Positions 45,327 through 54,968 of a DNA stretch of 64,000 nucleotides are shown piece after piece. Position 1 is the stretch's first letter; the number at the start of each line of letters is the position of its first letter. Below the pieces are notes generated by a model. It had not been told where the DNA came from and ran no database searches. It worked only from the letters and a program-made list of their open reading frames with translations. The position numbers were made by a program, and so were the translations under genes. The stretch is from Paraflavitalea sp. CAU 1676 (GTDB lineage: Bacteria > Bacteroidota > Bacteroidia > Chitinophagales > Chitinophagaceae), in contig NZ_JARHUJ010000010.1 of assembly GCF_029223285.1 (NCBI RefSeq), positions 340,820 through 404,819 on the forward strand, in the 5' to 3' direction.

Positions 45327-45797
45327 TTATTTCAGGTATGACCGCAACATCCAGGCCCACTTCTCATGCTTTTCCATCAGGCCAGTGAGGAAGTCGGCCG
45401 TGCCGGCATCTTTCAGTTTATCCTGCGTAATATTGATCTGCTCGCGTATATAGCGTACCATGGTTTCGTGATCGTCGAGCAGGTTCTTCACCTGTTTTTG
45501 CTGATCGGGCGTGGGCGCCTGTTCTTCCAGGTCGGTGAGCTTGAGGTACTCCTTCAGGCGGCCTTCGGCAAAATGACCCAGCGTACGGATGCGCTCTGCC
45601 ACTTCATCCACCACTTCGGCAAGTTCTTCGTATTGACCTTCGTAGAATTTGTGCATCTCCATGAAATTATCGCCTTCGTAGTTCCAGTGATAATTGCGGG
45701 TTTTGGAATACACGATCATTTCGTCGGCCAGTATCTTGTTTAAGATAAGCGCAATCTGCTGGGCATTCTTTTCAGTAAGACCAATATTGGCTTTCAT
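45327..45797 (-). CDS. dps: Dps-family ferritin-like DNA-binding/iron-storage protein
   Basis: A 156-residue ferritin-like protein that forms dodecamers, oxidises Fe2+ with H2O2 and protects DNA under starvation or oxidative stress. The ferroxidase-site residues lie in the first two helices (KTRNYHWNYEGDNFMEMHKFYEGQYEELAEVVDE), including the His and the paired acidic residues of the inter-subunit site. Length and the WMLRSYL C-terminus are typical. It stands alone on the minus strand. Confidence 0.94.
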   Translation of the reverse strand: MKANIGLTEKNAQQIALILNKILADEMIVYSKTRNYHWNYEGDNFMEMHKFYEGQYEELAEVVDEVAERIRTLGHFAEGRLKEYLKLTDLEEQAPTPDQQKQVKNLLDDHETMVRYIREQINITQDKLKDAGTADFLTGLMEKHEKWAWMLRSYLK

Positions 45798-45940
45798 ACT
45801 TTATGATTTGGTTTGTTAATGCAGCTTGATACAGGTGCACATCCATATAGGGGAGTGGTACCAATGTCGAGCAACATTGCAAATCCAATGCCTGCCAAAA
45901 ATGATAAAATGCCTGTTGAGGCAGGGCCAATAAGGTCAGG

Positions 45941-46855
45941 TTATTCAGGCGTAGCGTCAGGAGGCGTGGGCGGGGTTTCGGGTTCCTCGGTGATCATCTC
46001 GGCGAGGCCCATCAACTCCTGCTGTTTGTAACGGGTTTTATCGGTATCGAAGCATTTGCTGAACTCTTCCAGCAGCAATTGTATGATACGTTTGTTGGAG
46101 AGGGGTTTGAAATAAGACGGCACCGGCGGTACGCTGATGCGCTTGAAGTAAGCTTCTACATCTTTATGGGTAAATACCTGGCCACTCATGGGGTCGATGA
46201 AAAACTCGGCTTTGTACATGAGGTCGGAGGTGGGCCGGCCAAAATCGTAGTCTGATTTAAAATAGGCCAGCACGAACTGGCGGGGAATGTTGATGGCGCG
46301 GATGGGCACATCGAGCAGTTCACTCAGTATTAAATAAAGGATGCCATTGGCAATGGCATTGCCTCTTTTGGTTTCGAGTTGTTTATTGATCAGGAACTCT
46401 TCAGGATGCTGATAGCCCACTTCAGCGCCACGGAGGCTATAGTAGTTGTAAAGGATGCTGGTGAGTACATTCACCTGCTCGAGCGGCGTGAGGTAATTGT
46501 TGAGCTCGAGCCAGATATTGCGGCGCAGTTTTTCGACTTCCTGGTACACAGGAGCGGTGGCCAGTTCGGGATACTGGAACCTCGATACCAGCAGTGCTCC
46601 GTTGAGCAGGTCCTGGTGTGCGTTCTTGTTCCATACGCCCACTTCTTCCGAAAGATCACGCAGGTGGAGGCGGTGTATCAACTGTTCAATCCTTTCCTGC
46701 ACCTCTTCGCTGATGGTGTTCTCCCACAGGTTCTCGAGGTTGGGGATGATGCCTTTTCCAAAATCGATGATGCGGGTCGATACCACATTGTATACCTCTG
46801 TGTCAGGATCATCCAACAAATGAAACAGCGCCGATATTTCCTTAGTTTCTTCCAT
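45941..46855 (-). CDS. SirB1-type transglutaminase-fold protein
   Basis: A 304-residue cytoplasmic protein. Residues 95-210 resemble the SirB1 N-terminal/transglutaminase-core-2 family: 'ELNNYLTPLEQVNVLTSILY', then the mark LETKRGNAIANGILYLIL and VPIRAINIPRQFVLAY. No convincing catalytic Cys-His-Asp set is seen at the usual place, so it may not be a true transglutaminase. The N-terminal 90 residues are HEAT-like helical. A Pro/Thr/Glu-rich tail ends the protein. Function unknown; the family is widespread in Bacteroidota. Confidence 0.75.
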   Translation of the reverse strand: MEETKEISALFHLLDDPDTEVYNVVSTRIIDFGKGIIPNLENLWENTISEEVQERIEQLIHRLHLRDLSEEVGVWNKNAHQDLLNGALLVSRFQYPELATAPVYQEVEKLRRNIWLELNNYLTPLEQVNVLTSILYNYYSLRGAEVGYQHPEEFLINKQLETKRGNAIANGILYLILSELLDVPIRAINIPRQFVLAYFKSDYDFGRPTSDLMYKAEFFIDPMSGQVFTHKDVEAYFKRISVPPVPSYFKPLSNKRIIQLLLEEFSKCFDTDKTRYKQQELMGLAEMITEEPETPPTPPDATPE

Positions 46856-47103
46856 GTTTTGCAGTTACTTCAATATCCAACACATCAGATATGGCAGTCA
46901 AGTTCGGGTAAACTGAAATAATCCAACTGAAAATGTTTTCCACAAATCCACAAATGGGAAAGCATTCAAACAGCAAAGCTGTGTTGAAATCAATGTAAAG
47001 GTACGGTAGGATTTAGCTGTGTAAAGGTTTTCGCATGAACATGCAGCCGGTCGCATGCAGCCATAAAAATGTCAGTAACTCGTGGCCTTTCTTCTATACA
47101 AAG

Positions 47104-47655
47104 TTATTCTTCTGGACTGAATTCCGAGGTCAGCGACAGGTGTGTGTCGAATAATCTTTCCAGTTCTTTTTTGTCGGCATCGTTGCGAACGGCGCGCTTA
47201 GGTATAACGATCGCGTGATAGGAATTCGTATACAGGTAATAGCACAAGGGCGTTTCTCCCTTACGCACAATGGCATCCCAGGAGTATTTCGATTCGGAGG
47301 CTTGGTCTTTATCGGTAATGCCCGCATCGGCTATGGATACTTCCGATTCACTCAACACATGCTGATTCTCAGGCTGGCGCAGCATGTCCCGGATGCGCCG
47401 GCCGATCGATTTACGGATGAGCCAGGGAACCATGAGAAAGTAAACGAGGGCTATGATACCGAAAATAATGGCATCCCACAGCAACTGCTGACTTTTGCGA
47501 CTGATGATAAAAAGTACGGCTACTGCTGCGTACAGGAGGAATACGCGCAGGTAGTACCATACCCTGTAGCCCTTCTTTTCGGGAGCAGACCAGGCAGTAT
47601 AGTAATTATAATCGAAGTATTCTTCTTCGGTAAGGTGGTATTTGAGAACCAGCAT
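47104..47655 (-). CDS. YcxB-like membrane protein
   Basis: A 183-residue protein with two membrane helices (about 35-53 and 60-82) followed by a cytoplasmic beta-rich part with 'ESKYSWDAIVRKGETPLCYYLYTNSYHAIVIPKRAV', which fits the YcxB-like family (helix pair plus PH-like fold). Function is unknown. Its start is 6 bases after the topA stop, so it is co-transcribed with topoisomerase I. Confidence 0.75.
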   Translation of the reverse strand: MLVLKYHLTEEEYFDYNYYTAWSAPEKKGYRVWYYLRVFLLYAAVAVLFIISRKSQQLLWDAIIFGIIALVYFLMVPWLIRKSIGRRIRDMLRQPENQHVLSESEVSIADAGITDKDQASESKYSWDAIVRKGETPLCYYLYTNSYHAIVIPKRAVRNDADKKELERLFDTHLSLTSEFSPEE

Positions 47656-47661
47656 CCGCGA

Positions 47662-50262
47662 TTATTTCTTCTTCGGGGCAGCTTTTTGGGCTGCTGCTTT
47701 CTTGGCCGGGGCCTTTTTGGCCGCCGCTTTTTTAGCCGGTGCTGCCTTGGTCTTTTTGGCGAAGGCATTGGGCACCTGGGCTTCGATCATCTTTTTAATG
47801 TCGTCCAAACTCACGCCTGCCATTTCTTCGGGCGTGTATTTGGTGTCGTCGGCCTTCTTACCCAGCTTGAGCATCTTCTTGCCAAACCGGATGAAGGGAC
47901 CCCAGCGGCCATTCTCGATGGCGATCTTTTCGTCGGGCCAGTGCTGGATATAACGGTTGGCTTCTTTGCTGATCTTGGCTTCGATCAGTTCCTTGATATC
48001 CGAAGCGCTCAGGGCATCGAAGTTGTACCGGCGCGGAACGTTGATAAACATATCGTTCCACTTGATGAAGGGACCAAAGCGGCCTTTGCCCTTGGTAACG
48101 GGTTTGTTATCGTAGGTGCTGATGGGGGCATCAGCCTGCTGTTTTTCTTTGATCAGTTCGATCGCCCTTTCGAGGCTTACACCCAGCGGATCTTCACCGC
48201 GGGGAATGGAAATGAACTGTTCGCCCAGCTTTACATAGGGTCCAAAGCGACCAATGTTCACCGCTACTTCCTGGCCTTCAAATTCTCCCAGTGTACGGGG
48301 CAACTGGAACAGCTGCATGGCCTCGTCGAGGGTGATCGTTTCGATGCTCTGGCTTTTCTGCAGGGCTGCGAAACGGGGTTTCTCTTCGTCGTTCACATCG
48401 CCGATCTGCACCATGGGGCCATAACGTCCCATACGGGCCACGATCTTTTTGCCGGTAGCTTCTTCAATGCCGAGCTCGCGCTCGCCTTTGATGCGTTCGG
48501 CATTTTCGATGGTATTCTCCACATCCTTTTTGAAGGGGATGTAAAAGTCGTCGATCATGCGGTTCCACTTCAGTTTGCCGGCAGCTACTTCGTCGAACTC
48601 TTCTTCCACACGGGCGGTGAAGCCATAGTCCATGATGTCGTCGAAGTATTGCTTCAGGAAGTCGGTGACTACCAGGCCAAGGTCGGTAGGGAACAGCTTT
48701 GATTTTTCGGCACCGGTATTCTCCGAATCCACCACTTTGCTGATCTTGTCGTCGGCCAGGCGGAAAACGCGGTACTCGCGGCGAATGCCGTCTTTATCTC
48801 TCTTCTCCACATATCCTCTTTTCTGGATCGTGGAGATGGTGGGGGCGTAAGTAGAAGGTCGGCCAATGCCCAGCTCTTCCAGCTTCTTAACCAGCGAAGC
48901 TTCCGTATAACGGGGCAGGGGACGGGAAAAACGTTCGATGGCTTTCATGTCGCGCAGGGGCAGCTGTTGCTTAACGGCCAATGGGGGCAACATGCCTTCG
49001 GCTTGCTCATCATCGTCGCTGATATCTTCCTCATCACGGTCTTCGCGGTAAACTTTTAAGAAGCCTTCAAACTTCAATACCTCGCCGCTGGCGGCCAGTT
49101 CTTCTTTATTGGTTGAGATCTGGATCTTCGCAACGGTCTTTTCCAGTTCGGCGTCCGACATCTGGCTGGCCATCGTACGTTTCCAGATCAGCTCATAGAG
49201 GCGCTTGGTATCGGGATCGTCTACTGTGGAGTTTTCCATATAAGTAGGACGGATCGCTTCGTGTGCCTCCTGGGCGGATTCGTTCTTGTTCTTGTATTTG
49301 CGGGGCTGGTAATAGCGATCGCCATACTGACCGGTTACCTGTTTGCGGATGCCGTCCATGGCAGTTTCGCTCAGGTTCACACTGTCGGTACGCATATAAG
49401 ATATATTACCGCTTTCGTACAGTTTCTGCGCCAGCAACATTGTGCGGCTCACAGAATAGCCCAGCTTGCGGGAAGCTTCCTGCTGCAGGGTAGAGGTGGT
49501 AAAGGGGGCAGATGGTGATTTCTTGCCTGGCTTTACCTGGATATCTGTTACGGTATAATCGGCGCCGATGCAACTTTGGAGAAATTTCTCGGCGTCTTCA
49601 GCCTGATTATATTTTTTGCCTTCGGCGCCAAAAGTTACCTGTTTACCCGTTGTATCTTTTGCGGTGAACTGGGCGTCTATTTTAAAGGAGCTAACAGCGG
49701 TAAATGCATTGATCTCCCGTTCGCGCTCAGCAATAAGTCTAACGGCAACGCTCTGTACGCGGCCGGCACTCAGGTTGTTCTTCATGCTCATCTTGCGCCA
49801 GAGCACAGGGCTGAGCTCAAAACCCACTATGCGGTCCAGTACCCGGCGTGCCTGCTGGGCATTCACCAGGTTCATGTCTACGGTTCGTGGCCTATCTACC
49901 GCCTTGACAATGGCGGGCTTAGTAATTTCATGAAATACAATACGTTTTGTGGTAGAGGGATCAAGGCCCAATACCTCACACAAATGCCAGCTAATGGCTT
50001 CCCCTTCGCGGTCCTCATCCGTTGCCAGCCACACTTCTTCCGATTTCTTCGCCAGTGTCTTCAATTCCCTTACGACTCTTTCCTTCTCGTCGGGAACAAT
50101 ATATCGGGGTTGGTAATTGTTCTTTATATCAATACCCATCTCGTCTTTCTCCAGGTCACGGATATGCCCATAGCAACTCTTAACCTCGAAATCTTTGCCC
50201 AGGAACTTCTCAATAGTCTTCGCTTTTGCAGGGGACTCTACGATCAATAAATTCTTCGCCAT
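47662..50262 (-). CDS. topA: DNA topoisomerase I (type IA)
   Basis: An 866-residue enzyme that relaxes negative supercoils by cutting one strand. The TOPRIM domain opens the protein (LLIVESPAKAKTIEKFLG), the active-site tyrosine is Tyr289 in ISYMRTDS, and four or so C-terminal topoisomerase repeat domains follow (FGPYVKLGEQF, GRFGPFIKW, GRWGPFIRF). The last ~27 residues are Lys/Ala/Pro-rich, a basic tail that would hold DNA. I start at the ATG at 50262, as the family begins with this motif; an in-frame ATG at 50475 would add 71 unrelated residues. A YcxB-like gene follows after 6 bases. Confidence 0.97.
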   Translation of the reverse strand: MAKNLLIVESPAKAKTIEKFLGKDFEVKSCYGHIRDLEKDEMGIDIKNNYQPRYIVPDEKERVVRELKTLAKKSEEVWLATDEDREGEAISWHLCEVLGLDPSTTKRIVFHEITKPAIVKAVDRPRTVDMNLVNAQQARRVLDRIVGFELSPVLWRKMSMKNNLSAGRVQSVAVRLIAEREREINAFTAVSSFKIDAQFTAKDTTGKQVTFGAEGKKYNQAEDAEKFLQSCIGADYTVTDIQVKPGKKSPSAPFTTSTLQQEASRKLGYSVSRTMLLAQKLYESGNISYMRTDSVNLSETAMDGIRKQVTGQYGDRYYQPRKYKNKNESAQEAHEAIRPTYMENSTVDDPDTKRLYELIWKRTMASQMSDAELEKTVAKIQISTNKEELAASGEVLKFEGFLKVYREDRDEEDISDDDEQAEGMLPPLAVKQQLPLRDMKAIERFSRPLPRYTEASLVKKLEELGIGRPSTYAPTISTIQKRGYVEKRDKDGIRREYRVFRLADDKISKVVDSENTGAEKSKLFPTDLGLVVTDFLKQYFDDIMDYGFTARVEEEFDEVAAGKLKWNRMIDDFYIPFKKDVENTIENAERIKGERELGIEEATGKKIVARMGRYGPMVQIGDVNDEEKPRFAALQKSQSIETITLDEAMQLFQLPRTLGEFEGQEVAVNIGRFGPYVKLGEQFISIPRGEDPLGVSLERAIELIKEKQQADAPISTYDNKPVTKGKGRFGPFIKWNDMFINVPRRYNFDALSASDIKELIEAKISKEANRYIQHWPDEKIAIENGRWGPFIRFGKKMLKLGKKADDTKYTPEEMAGVSLDDIKKMIEAQVPNAFAKKTKAAPAKKAAAKKAPAKKAAAQKAAPKKK

Positions 50263-50476
50263 ACGTTGATTGAACGGTTTTACAATTGGCCTGTTGGCGT
50301 GCAAGTTTAGTGTATAAGCACGACACCAACAAATTGATGCCTGCCTGCAAACGCATAAATAGTACAAAATCAAGGGGAAACAGAAATTGCGGCTCCGCAT
50401 TCCCACATCGGGAATACGGCAGGGGCCTGCCGGGTGGCCTGGGCTTCTGTGGGCCGGCGGGGTTAATCTCCCCACA

Positions 50477-51226
50477 ATGCATTATTTTCTTGAAGAAACC
50501 ATATCTTTAATAGACCGGATATCCTGCCGCCTGTCATTGAACCAATTGCCGCTCATATTTTCAATGGGCGATGGGGCCGCCACCATCGACCTGGGTAACC
50601 AGCTCAGCGAGTCGCTGAACCGCAAAGTGCTGGCGATGTACCTCTGGCTGCAGCAGAACCGCTTCCATGGCCTGAAAGACATTATTACCGCTTACGCATC
50701 ACTCACCCTTGTGTATGATCCCTCCCTTATAAAAATGCACTACCAACCTGTGGGTACTGTTTTCGAGTGGGTATATGAAAGGTTGCAGACCGCTTACCGC
50801 GAATCTGGCAGCGGGTTGAACGGTACACCGTCAAGGCATCGTATTCCCGTATTTTATGGTGGCACCAATGGGCCCGATCTTAGCCGCCTGGCAGCCGCCA
50901 AAGGGTTAGACGAATCAGCAGTGATCCATATCCATACCGGCAAACTGTATCGCGTTTACATGATCGGCTTTCTGCCCGGGTTTTCCTATATGGGCGAGGT
51001 AGAGGCTGCCATAGCGCATCCACGAAAAGAAAAACCAATCACCGTAATGGCAGGTAGTGTGGGCATAGCTGGTTCACAAACAGGCATTTACCCATTCAAC
51101 AGCCCTGGGGGGTGGAATATAATCGGACGTACCCCCTTACAAATGTTCAACGCTCACGCACAAAATCCCGTACTCATAAAGGCCGGCGACGAAGTGGAGT
51201 TCTATGCAGCCGAAGAAGAAGCGTAG
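50477..51226 (+). CDS. pxpB: 5-oxoprolinase subunit PxpB (KipI-like)
   Basis: A 249-residue subunit of the prokaryotic ATP-dependent 5-oxoprolinase PxpABC, which opens L-5-oxoproline to glutamate. Landmarks are 'SMGDGAATIDLG' near the N-terminus, HTGKLYRVYMIGFLPGFSYMGEV in the middle and the C-terminal GSVGIAGSQTGIYPFNSPGGWNIIGRTP, all typical of the KipI family. I use the ATG at 50477; an in-frame ATG at 50387 is in poorly matching sequence. It is divergent from topA with a 214-base gap and starts a four-gene operon. Confidence 0.94.
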   Translation: MHYFLEETISLIDRISCRLSLNQLPLIFSMGDGAATIDLGNQLSESLNRKVLAMYLWLQQNRFHGLKDIITAYASLTLVYDPSLIKMHYQPVGTVFEWVYERLQTAYRESGSGLNGTPSRHRIPVFYGGTNGPDLSRLAAAKGLDESAVIHIHTGKLYRVYMIGFLPGFSYMGEVEAAIAHPRKEKPITVMAGSVGIAGSQTGIYPFNSPGGWNIIGRTPLQMFNAHAQNPVLIKAGDEVEFYAAEEEA

Positions 51227-51292
51227 GAGGCCTCACCATCGACACGTCTTCAATAACTGAAAACCGTAACATATAAACCCGAAACAAAACCT

Positions 51293-52288
51293 ATGTCCCT
51301 ATCAATCATCAAACCGGGCCTGTTAGACAGTATACAGGACCTGGGCAGGTATGGCTATAGCAGCTGGGGCATCAATCCCGGCGGGGTAATGGATGGTTAT
51401 GCGGCCCGTGTGGCCAATATGCTGGTGGGTAACGATCCCGGAGAAGCCGTGATGGAAATACATTTTCCGGCAGCGCAGATCCTGTTCGAACAGAATGCCC
51501 TTATCAGCATCACCGGGGCCGATTTTACGGCCACGCTTAATGATGATGAGAAAATAGGCACCTGGCGGCCCATTGTTGTGCGTCGCAATACCTTGCTTCA
51601 TTTTCCCAAATGGGCGTCGGGCAGCCGCTGTTACCTCGCCGTGCACGGTGGATTCTGCGTACCAAAATGGTTGAATAGTTATAGCACCAACCTCAAAGCG
51701 GCAGCCGGTGGATTTCACGGGCGCAAGCTGGAGAAAGGTGACGAAGTGCCTTTTAAAGAGAACTCGATCTATTTTGCCGGACTGCTCAAAGAAGCCCGCG
51801 AATACCAGCCTCTCAGCTGGCGGGTCGATACCCGGCGTGCGTATGATCTGCCGCATGAAATACTTTTTACAACCGGTCACGAGTGGTGCCAGTTGACCTC
51901 GGCCTCCCAGCGTGATATGCTGAACAATAATTTTATGATCCATCCATTTTCCGACCGGATGGGTTATCAGTTGCGCGGGGTACCCCTCAGGCGGCAGGAA
52001 CAATCGGAACTGGTTTCGTCGGGAGTGGGCTTTGGTACCATCCAGTTGCTGCCCGACGGACAACTGATATTGTTGATGGCCGATCACCAGACTACAGGTG
52101 GTTATCCGCGTGTAGGTCATGTCATTTCTTCACAACTACCTAAACTGGCCCAGCTTCGTCCCAGCGACAGCATACAATTCCGTATGGTAGACATGCCTAC
52201 TGCCGAGGAATTGTTATTTTCACAGGAGCATGAGCTCAGTATCATTCAGCGGGCCTGTTACGATCATTTGAATCAACTGGTATGGTAG
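51293..52288 (+). CDS. pxpC: 5-oxoprolinase subunit PxpC (biotin-dependent carboxyltransferase-like, KipA type)
   Basis: A 331-residue subunit. The opening IKPGLLDSIQDLGRYGYSSWGINPGGVMD and the later 'CYLAVHGGF' segment mark the AHS2/KipA fold, which together with PxpB forms the ATP-using half of the enzyme. Length matches the family. It starts 66 bases after pxpB and overlaps the start of pxpA by 7 bases, so translation of the last two is coupled. Confidence 0.95.
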   Translation: MSLSIIKPGLLDSIQDLGRYGYSSWGINPGGVMDGYAARVANMLVGNDPGEAVMEIHFPAAQILFEQNALISITGADFTATLNDDEKIGTWRPIVVRRNTLLHFPKWASGSRCYLAVHGGFCVPKWLNSYSTNLKAAAGGFHGRKLEKGDEVPFKENSIYFAGLLKEAREYQPLSWRVDTRRAYDLPHEILFTTGHEWCQLTSASQRDMLNNNFMIHPFSDRMGYQLRGVPLRRQEQSELVSSGVGFGTIQLLPDGQLILLMADHQTTGGYPRVGHVISSQLPKLAQLRPSDSIQFRMVDMPTAEELLFSQEHELSIIQRACYDHLNQLVW

Positions 52289-53043
52289 CGATCGATCTCA
52301 ACTGTGATATGGGCGAAAGCACCCATCTATGGCAATACGATTTACAAAACGATCTGCGGCTGCTCCCCTGGATCAGCTCTATGAACCTCGCCTGCGGTTT
52401 CCATGCCGGCGACCCGCAAACGATGCACGACCTTATCTCGGCAGCACTCGATGCAGGAGTTGCGGTGGGGGCCCATCCTTCCTTTTACGACCGGGAAAAT
52501 TTTGGTCGCACCAATAAAGATCTTTCTCCCGAAAAAGTATATGACCTCATCATTTACCAGGTGGGGGCCTTGCAGGCTTTCCTGCAGTTGTATGGCGCAT
52601 CGCTGCATCACGTAAAACCGCATGGCGCACTGTACAATATGGCGGCAGCCGATCCGGCGCTGGCCGCAGCGATCTGCCGTGCGGTGAAAGATTTCGATAG
52701 CGACCTCATTCTATATGGACTCTCGGGCAGTGAATTGATGAACGAAGCGGAACTGGTGCGCCTCGAAGTTTGTCACGAAGTATTTGCCGATCGTACCTAC
52801 CAGTCCGGGGGCCTGCTTACGCCCCGGTCGCAGGCCAACGCATTAATTACTGACGAAGAAGCTTCCATAGGCCAGGTGTTGCAAATGGTGCAGCAATCGA
52901 CGGTCAATACGGTGGCAGGTGAAGCAATCCCCATCCGGGCCGAGACGATCTGCCTGCACAGTGATGGGCCACATGCACTGGCCTTTGCCCAACGAATACA
53001 CAATACCTTAAAAGAAGAAGGCATCGACATCAGGCCCCGCTGA
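52282..53043 (+). CDS. pxpA: 5-oxoprolinase subunit PxpA (LamB/YcsF family)
   Basis: A 253-residue subunit with the LamB/YcsF fold: DLNCDMGEST at the N-terminus, MNLACGFHAGDPQTM, GAHPSFYDRENFGR and KPHGALYNMAA, giving the metal/active-site cluster of the family. PxpA hydrolyses the phosphorylated ring of 5-oxoproline to glutamate. The start overlaps pxpC by 7 bases and the NRAMP-like gene follows after 16 bases, which completes the operon order pxpB-pxpC-pxpA-transporter. Confidence 0.95.
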   Translation: MVAIDLNCDMGESTHLWQYDLQNDLRLLPWISSMNLACGFHAGDPQTMHDLISAALDAGVAVGAHPSFYDRENFGRTNKDLSPEKVYDLIIYQVGALQAFLQLYGASLHHVKPHGALYNMAAADPALAAAICRAVKDFDSDLILYGLSGSELMNEAELVRLEVCHEVFADRTYQSGGLLTPRSQANALITDEEASIGQVLQMVQQSTVNTVAGEAIPIRAETICLHSDGPHALAFAQRIHNTLKEEGIDIRPR

Positions 53044-53059
53044 TGCAGCTGACAACCCA

Positions 53060-54391
53060 ATGGAACAGAAAAGATCAGATCCATCCTCCGATAACCCGGC
53101 AAACGAATCGCACGGGGAGCCATCAGCAACATCAGGCAAACCGGGTAATCCCGCACAGGCTAAGCAGGCCGGTCCTTCGCCCAATCGATCTATTCAAAAC
53201 CGGGCCTGGTTTGGAGGTAGCGGAGCCGTACTGGGCGCCGCCTTTCTAATGGCCAATTCATCGATCGGTCCGGGATTTCTAACACAAACCACCGTCTTTA
53301 CGGCGCAACTACTGGCCGGCATGGGGTTCGTGATCCTCGTATCGGTATTGCTCGATATCGGGGCACAACTCAATACCTGGCGTGTCCTAACCGTGAGCGA
53401 GCTGCGGGCGCAGGACCTCGCCAATGCTTTGTGGCCCGGACTGGGTTACTTTCTTTCCATATTGGTGATCCTCGGAGGCTTTGCCTTTAATATCGGCAAT
53501 ATCGCAGGTTGTGGTCTGGGCATGAATGTGCTTACGGGTATGAGCTTTGAGCAGGGGGCGATGATCAGTTGCGTGGTGGCGCTGGTGTTGTTCTGGATCA
53601 CCGAGATCGGTAAAATGCTCGATGGCTTTACCAAAACATTGGGTGTTGTCAAGATCCTGCTCACCTTATACATTGCTTATAATGCTCATCCGCCGTTGGG
53701 CGAAGCCCTGCGGCAAACCATCATGCCCGAAAAAGTGAGTACGATCGCGATCGTGGCATTGGTAGGTGGCACGGTGGGCGGCTATATCACTTTTTCAGGA
53801 GCCCATCGCCTGTTGGATGCCGGCATCAAGGGCACGGCCAATATTCCCCAGGTAAACCGCAGTGCCATGAGTGGCATCGTGATATCGAGTATCATGCGTT
53901 ATGTTTTGTTCCTGGCAGCGCTGGGCGTGTTGGTGCAGGGCGTGGTGCTGGATGAGAACAATCCGCCCGCCAGTGTATTCCGCCATGCGGCCGGCGAACT
54001 GGGGTTCCGCATATTTGGGGTGGTGTTGTGGAGCGCGGCTATTTCTTCGGTGGTAGGGGCGGCCTACACCTCGGTTTCTTTTTTCAAAACCTTCCACCCG
54101 GTATTTGTGCGTTATGAACGCTTATGTATATCGATATTCATCATCCTTTCTACCCTCATCTTCGTGTGGATCGGTAAGCCGAAGCAATTGCTGATCGCGG
54201 CGGGTGTGGTGAATGGGTTGATCCTGCCGGTGGGGCTGGCCATCATACTGCTGGGCGCCATGAATACAAAACTGATGAAGGGATACCGGCATCCCTTGTG
54301 GATGCAGCTGGCGGGCTGGGCCGTGGTGGCGGTGATGGGGTATATGGGCGCGGTAGCCGTGGTGAGCGACTTGCCAAAATTGTGGCGGTAG
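53060..54391 (+). CDS. NRAMP-family-like transporter lacking the metal-binding motifs
   Basis: A 443-residue membrane protein with about 11 helices after a 45-residue hydrophilic tail rich in Ser, Pro and Asn. The helix-1 opening GPGFL (residues 70-74) is conserved with NRAMP metal carriers, but the following Asp-Pro-Gly-Asn metal motif is absent (TAQL at 81-84) and helix 6 reads FSGAHR instead of the usual M-P-H. The metal-coordinating residues of MntH are therefore missing. Position in the pxp operon parallels YcsG next to ycsF/kipIA of Bacillus subtilis, so a 5-oxoproline or related carrier role is plausible but inferred. Confidence 0.82.
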   Translation: MEQKRSDPSSDNPANESHGEPSATSGKPGNPAQAKQAGPSPNRSIQNRAWFGGSGAVLGAAFLMANSSIGPGFLTQTTVFTAQLLAGMGFVILVSVLLDIGAQLNTWRVLTVSELRAQDLANALWPGLGYFLSILVILGGFAFNIGNIAGCGLGMNVLTGMSFEQGAMISCVVALVLFWITEIGKMLDGFTKTLGVVKILLTLYIAYNAHPPLGEALRQTIMPEKVSTIAIVALVGGTVGGYITFSGAHRLLDAGIKGTANIPQVNRSAMSGIVISSIMRYVLFLAALGVLVQGVVLDENNPPASVFRHAAGELGFRIFGVVLWSAAISSVVGAAYTSVSFFKTFHPVFVRYERLCISIFIILSTLIFVWIGKPKQLLIAAGVVNGLILPVGLAIILLGAMNTKLMKGYRHPLWMQLAGWAVVAVMGYMGAVAVVSDLPKLWR

Positions 54392-54443
54392 TAGCAATTG
54401 TGCATGAAAGTTATTACTTTGGGGCACCCCCTAAAACCCTGTT

Positions 54444-54881
54444 ATGAAAAAGTTTGCTACTGTTAAAACCAACTACCTGTTGAAGGGAGTTACCGAAGAC
54501 AATATCGATTATGCGATCAGCGCGGTGAAGGAAGGAACGAAGCGTGAGTTTATCTTGGAGAACCTTACTGCCGATTACCGCGGCATGGATTACCTGCAGG
54601 GTACGCAAATGCTGGAGGAATTGTTTGCCGCCAATGGGGGAGAGTTCAAAAAGGAAAACCGGGGCGGGATCGTATATGGCATTTTCTTCCTCATCATGGG
54701 CTTTTTGGCCGCTTTTTATATATTCTATGTGCTGAGCTATGGAGGCATCCTTTTTCAGCCCGTAGTTGTAGGAGTAGTGGCAGTAGCGGGAATCCTGGGT
54801 GGTCTCCGGTTTCTTTACCTCTCGTTCATCGGTTCTTACCGGGATAGTCATGAGCCGCTGAATGATTATAACGATGTGTAA
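54444..54881 (+). CDS. Small two-helix membrane protein of unknown function
   Basis: A 145-residue protein: a hydrophilic N-terminal 70 residues (with 'YAISAVKEGTKREFILENL', helical), two transmembrane helices (about 75-95 and 103-125), and a short acidic tail. No signal peptide. I recognise no family. It begins 53 bases after the NRAMP-like gene, so it may be read together with it, though the content does not connect it. Confidence 0.65.
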   Translation: MKKFATVKTNYLLKGVTEDNIDYAISAVKEGTKREFILENLTADYRGMDYLQGTQMLEELFAANGGEFKKENRGGIVYGIFFLIMGFLAAFYIFYVLSYGGILFQPVVVGVVAVAGILGGLRFLYLSFIGSYRDSHEPLNDYNDV

Positions 54882-54968
54882 GATTGATTAGCTCGCAAAA
54901 GCCACTGATACCGGCCATGCGCAATTGCCATTGGTTTTGCTTACCTTGGTGGCCTGTCAAATAAACCC

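Noticed and set aside
46936..46952. Possible DnaA boxes (TTTTCCACA and AAATCCACA)
   Set aside because: Only two imperfect copies, no AT-rich unwinding element or dnaA/dnaN neighbour; not enough for an origin.
50263..50475. N-terminal extension of topoisomerase I
   Set aside because: The extra 71 residues are unlike any type IA topoisomerase; the TOPRIM motif begins right after the ATG at 50262.
53060..54391. Calling this gene mntH (Mn2+/Fe2+ transporter)
   Set aside because: The DPGN and MPH metal motifs are absent, so a metal-transport name would mislead.
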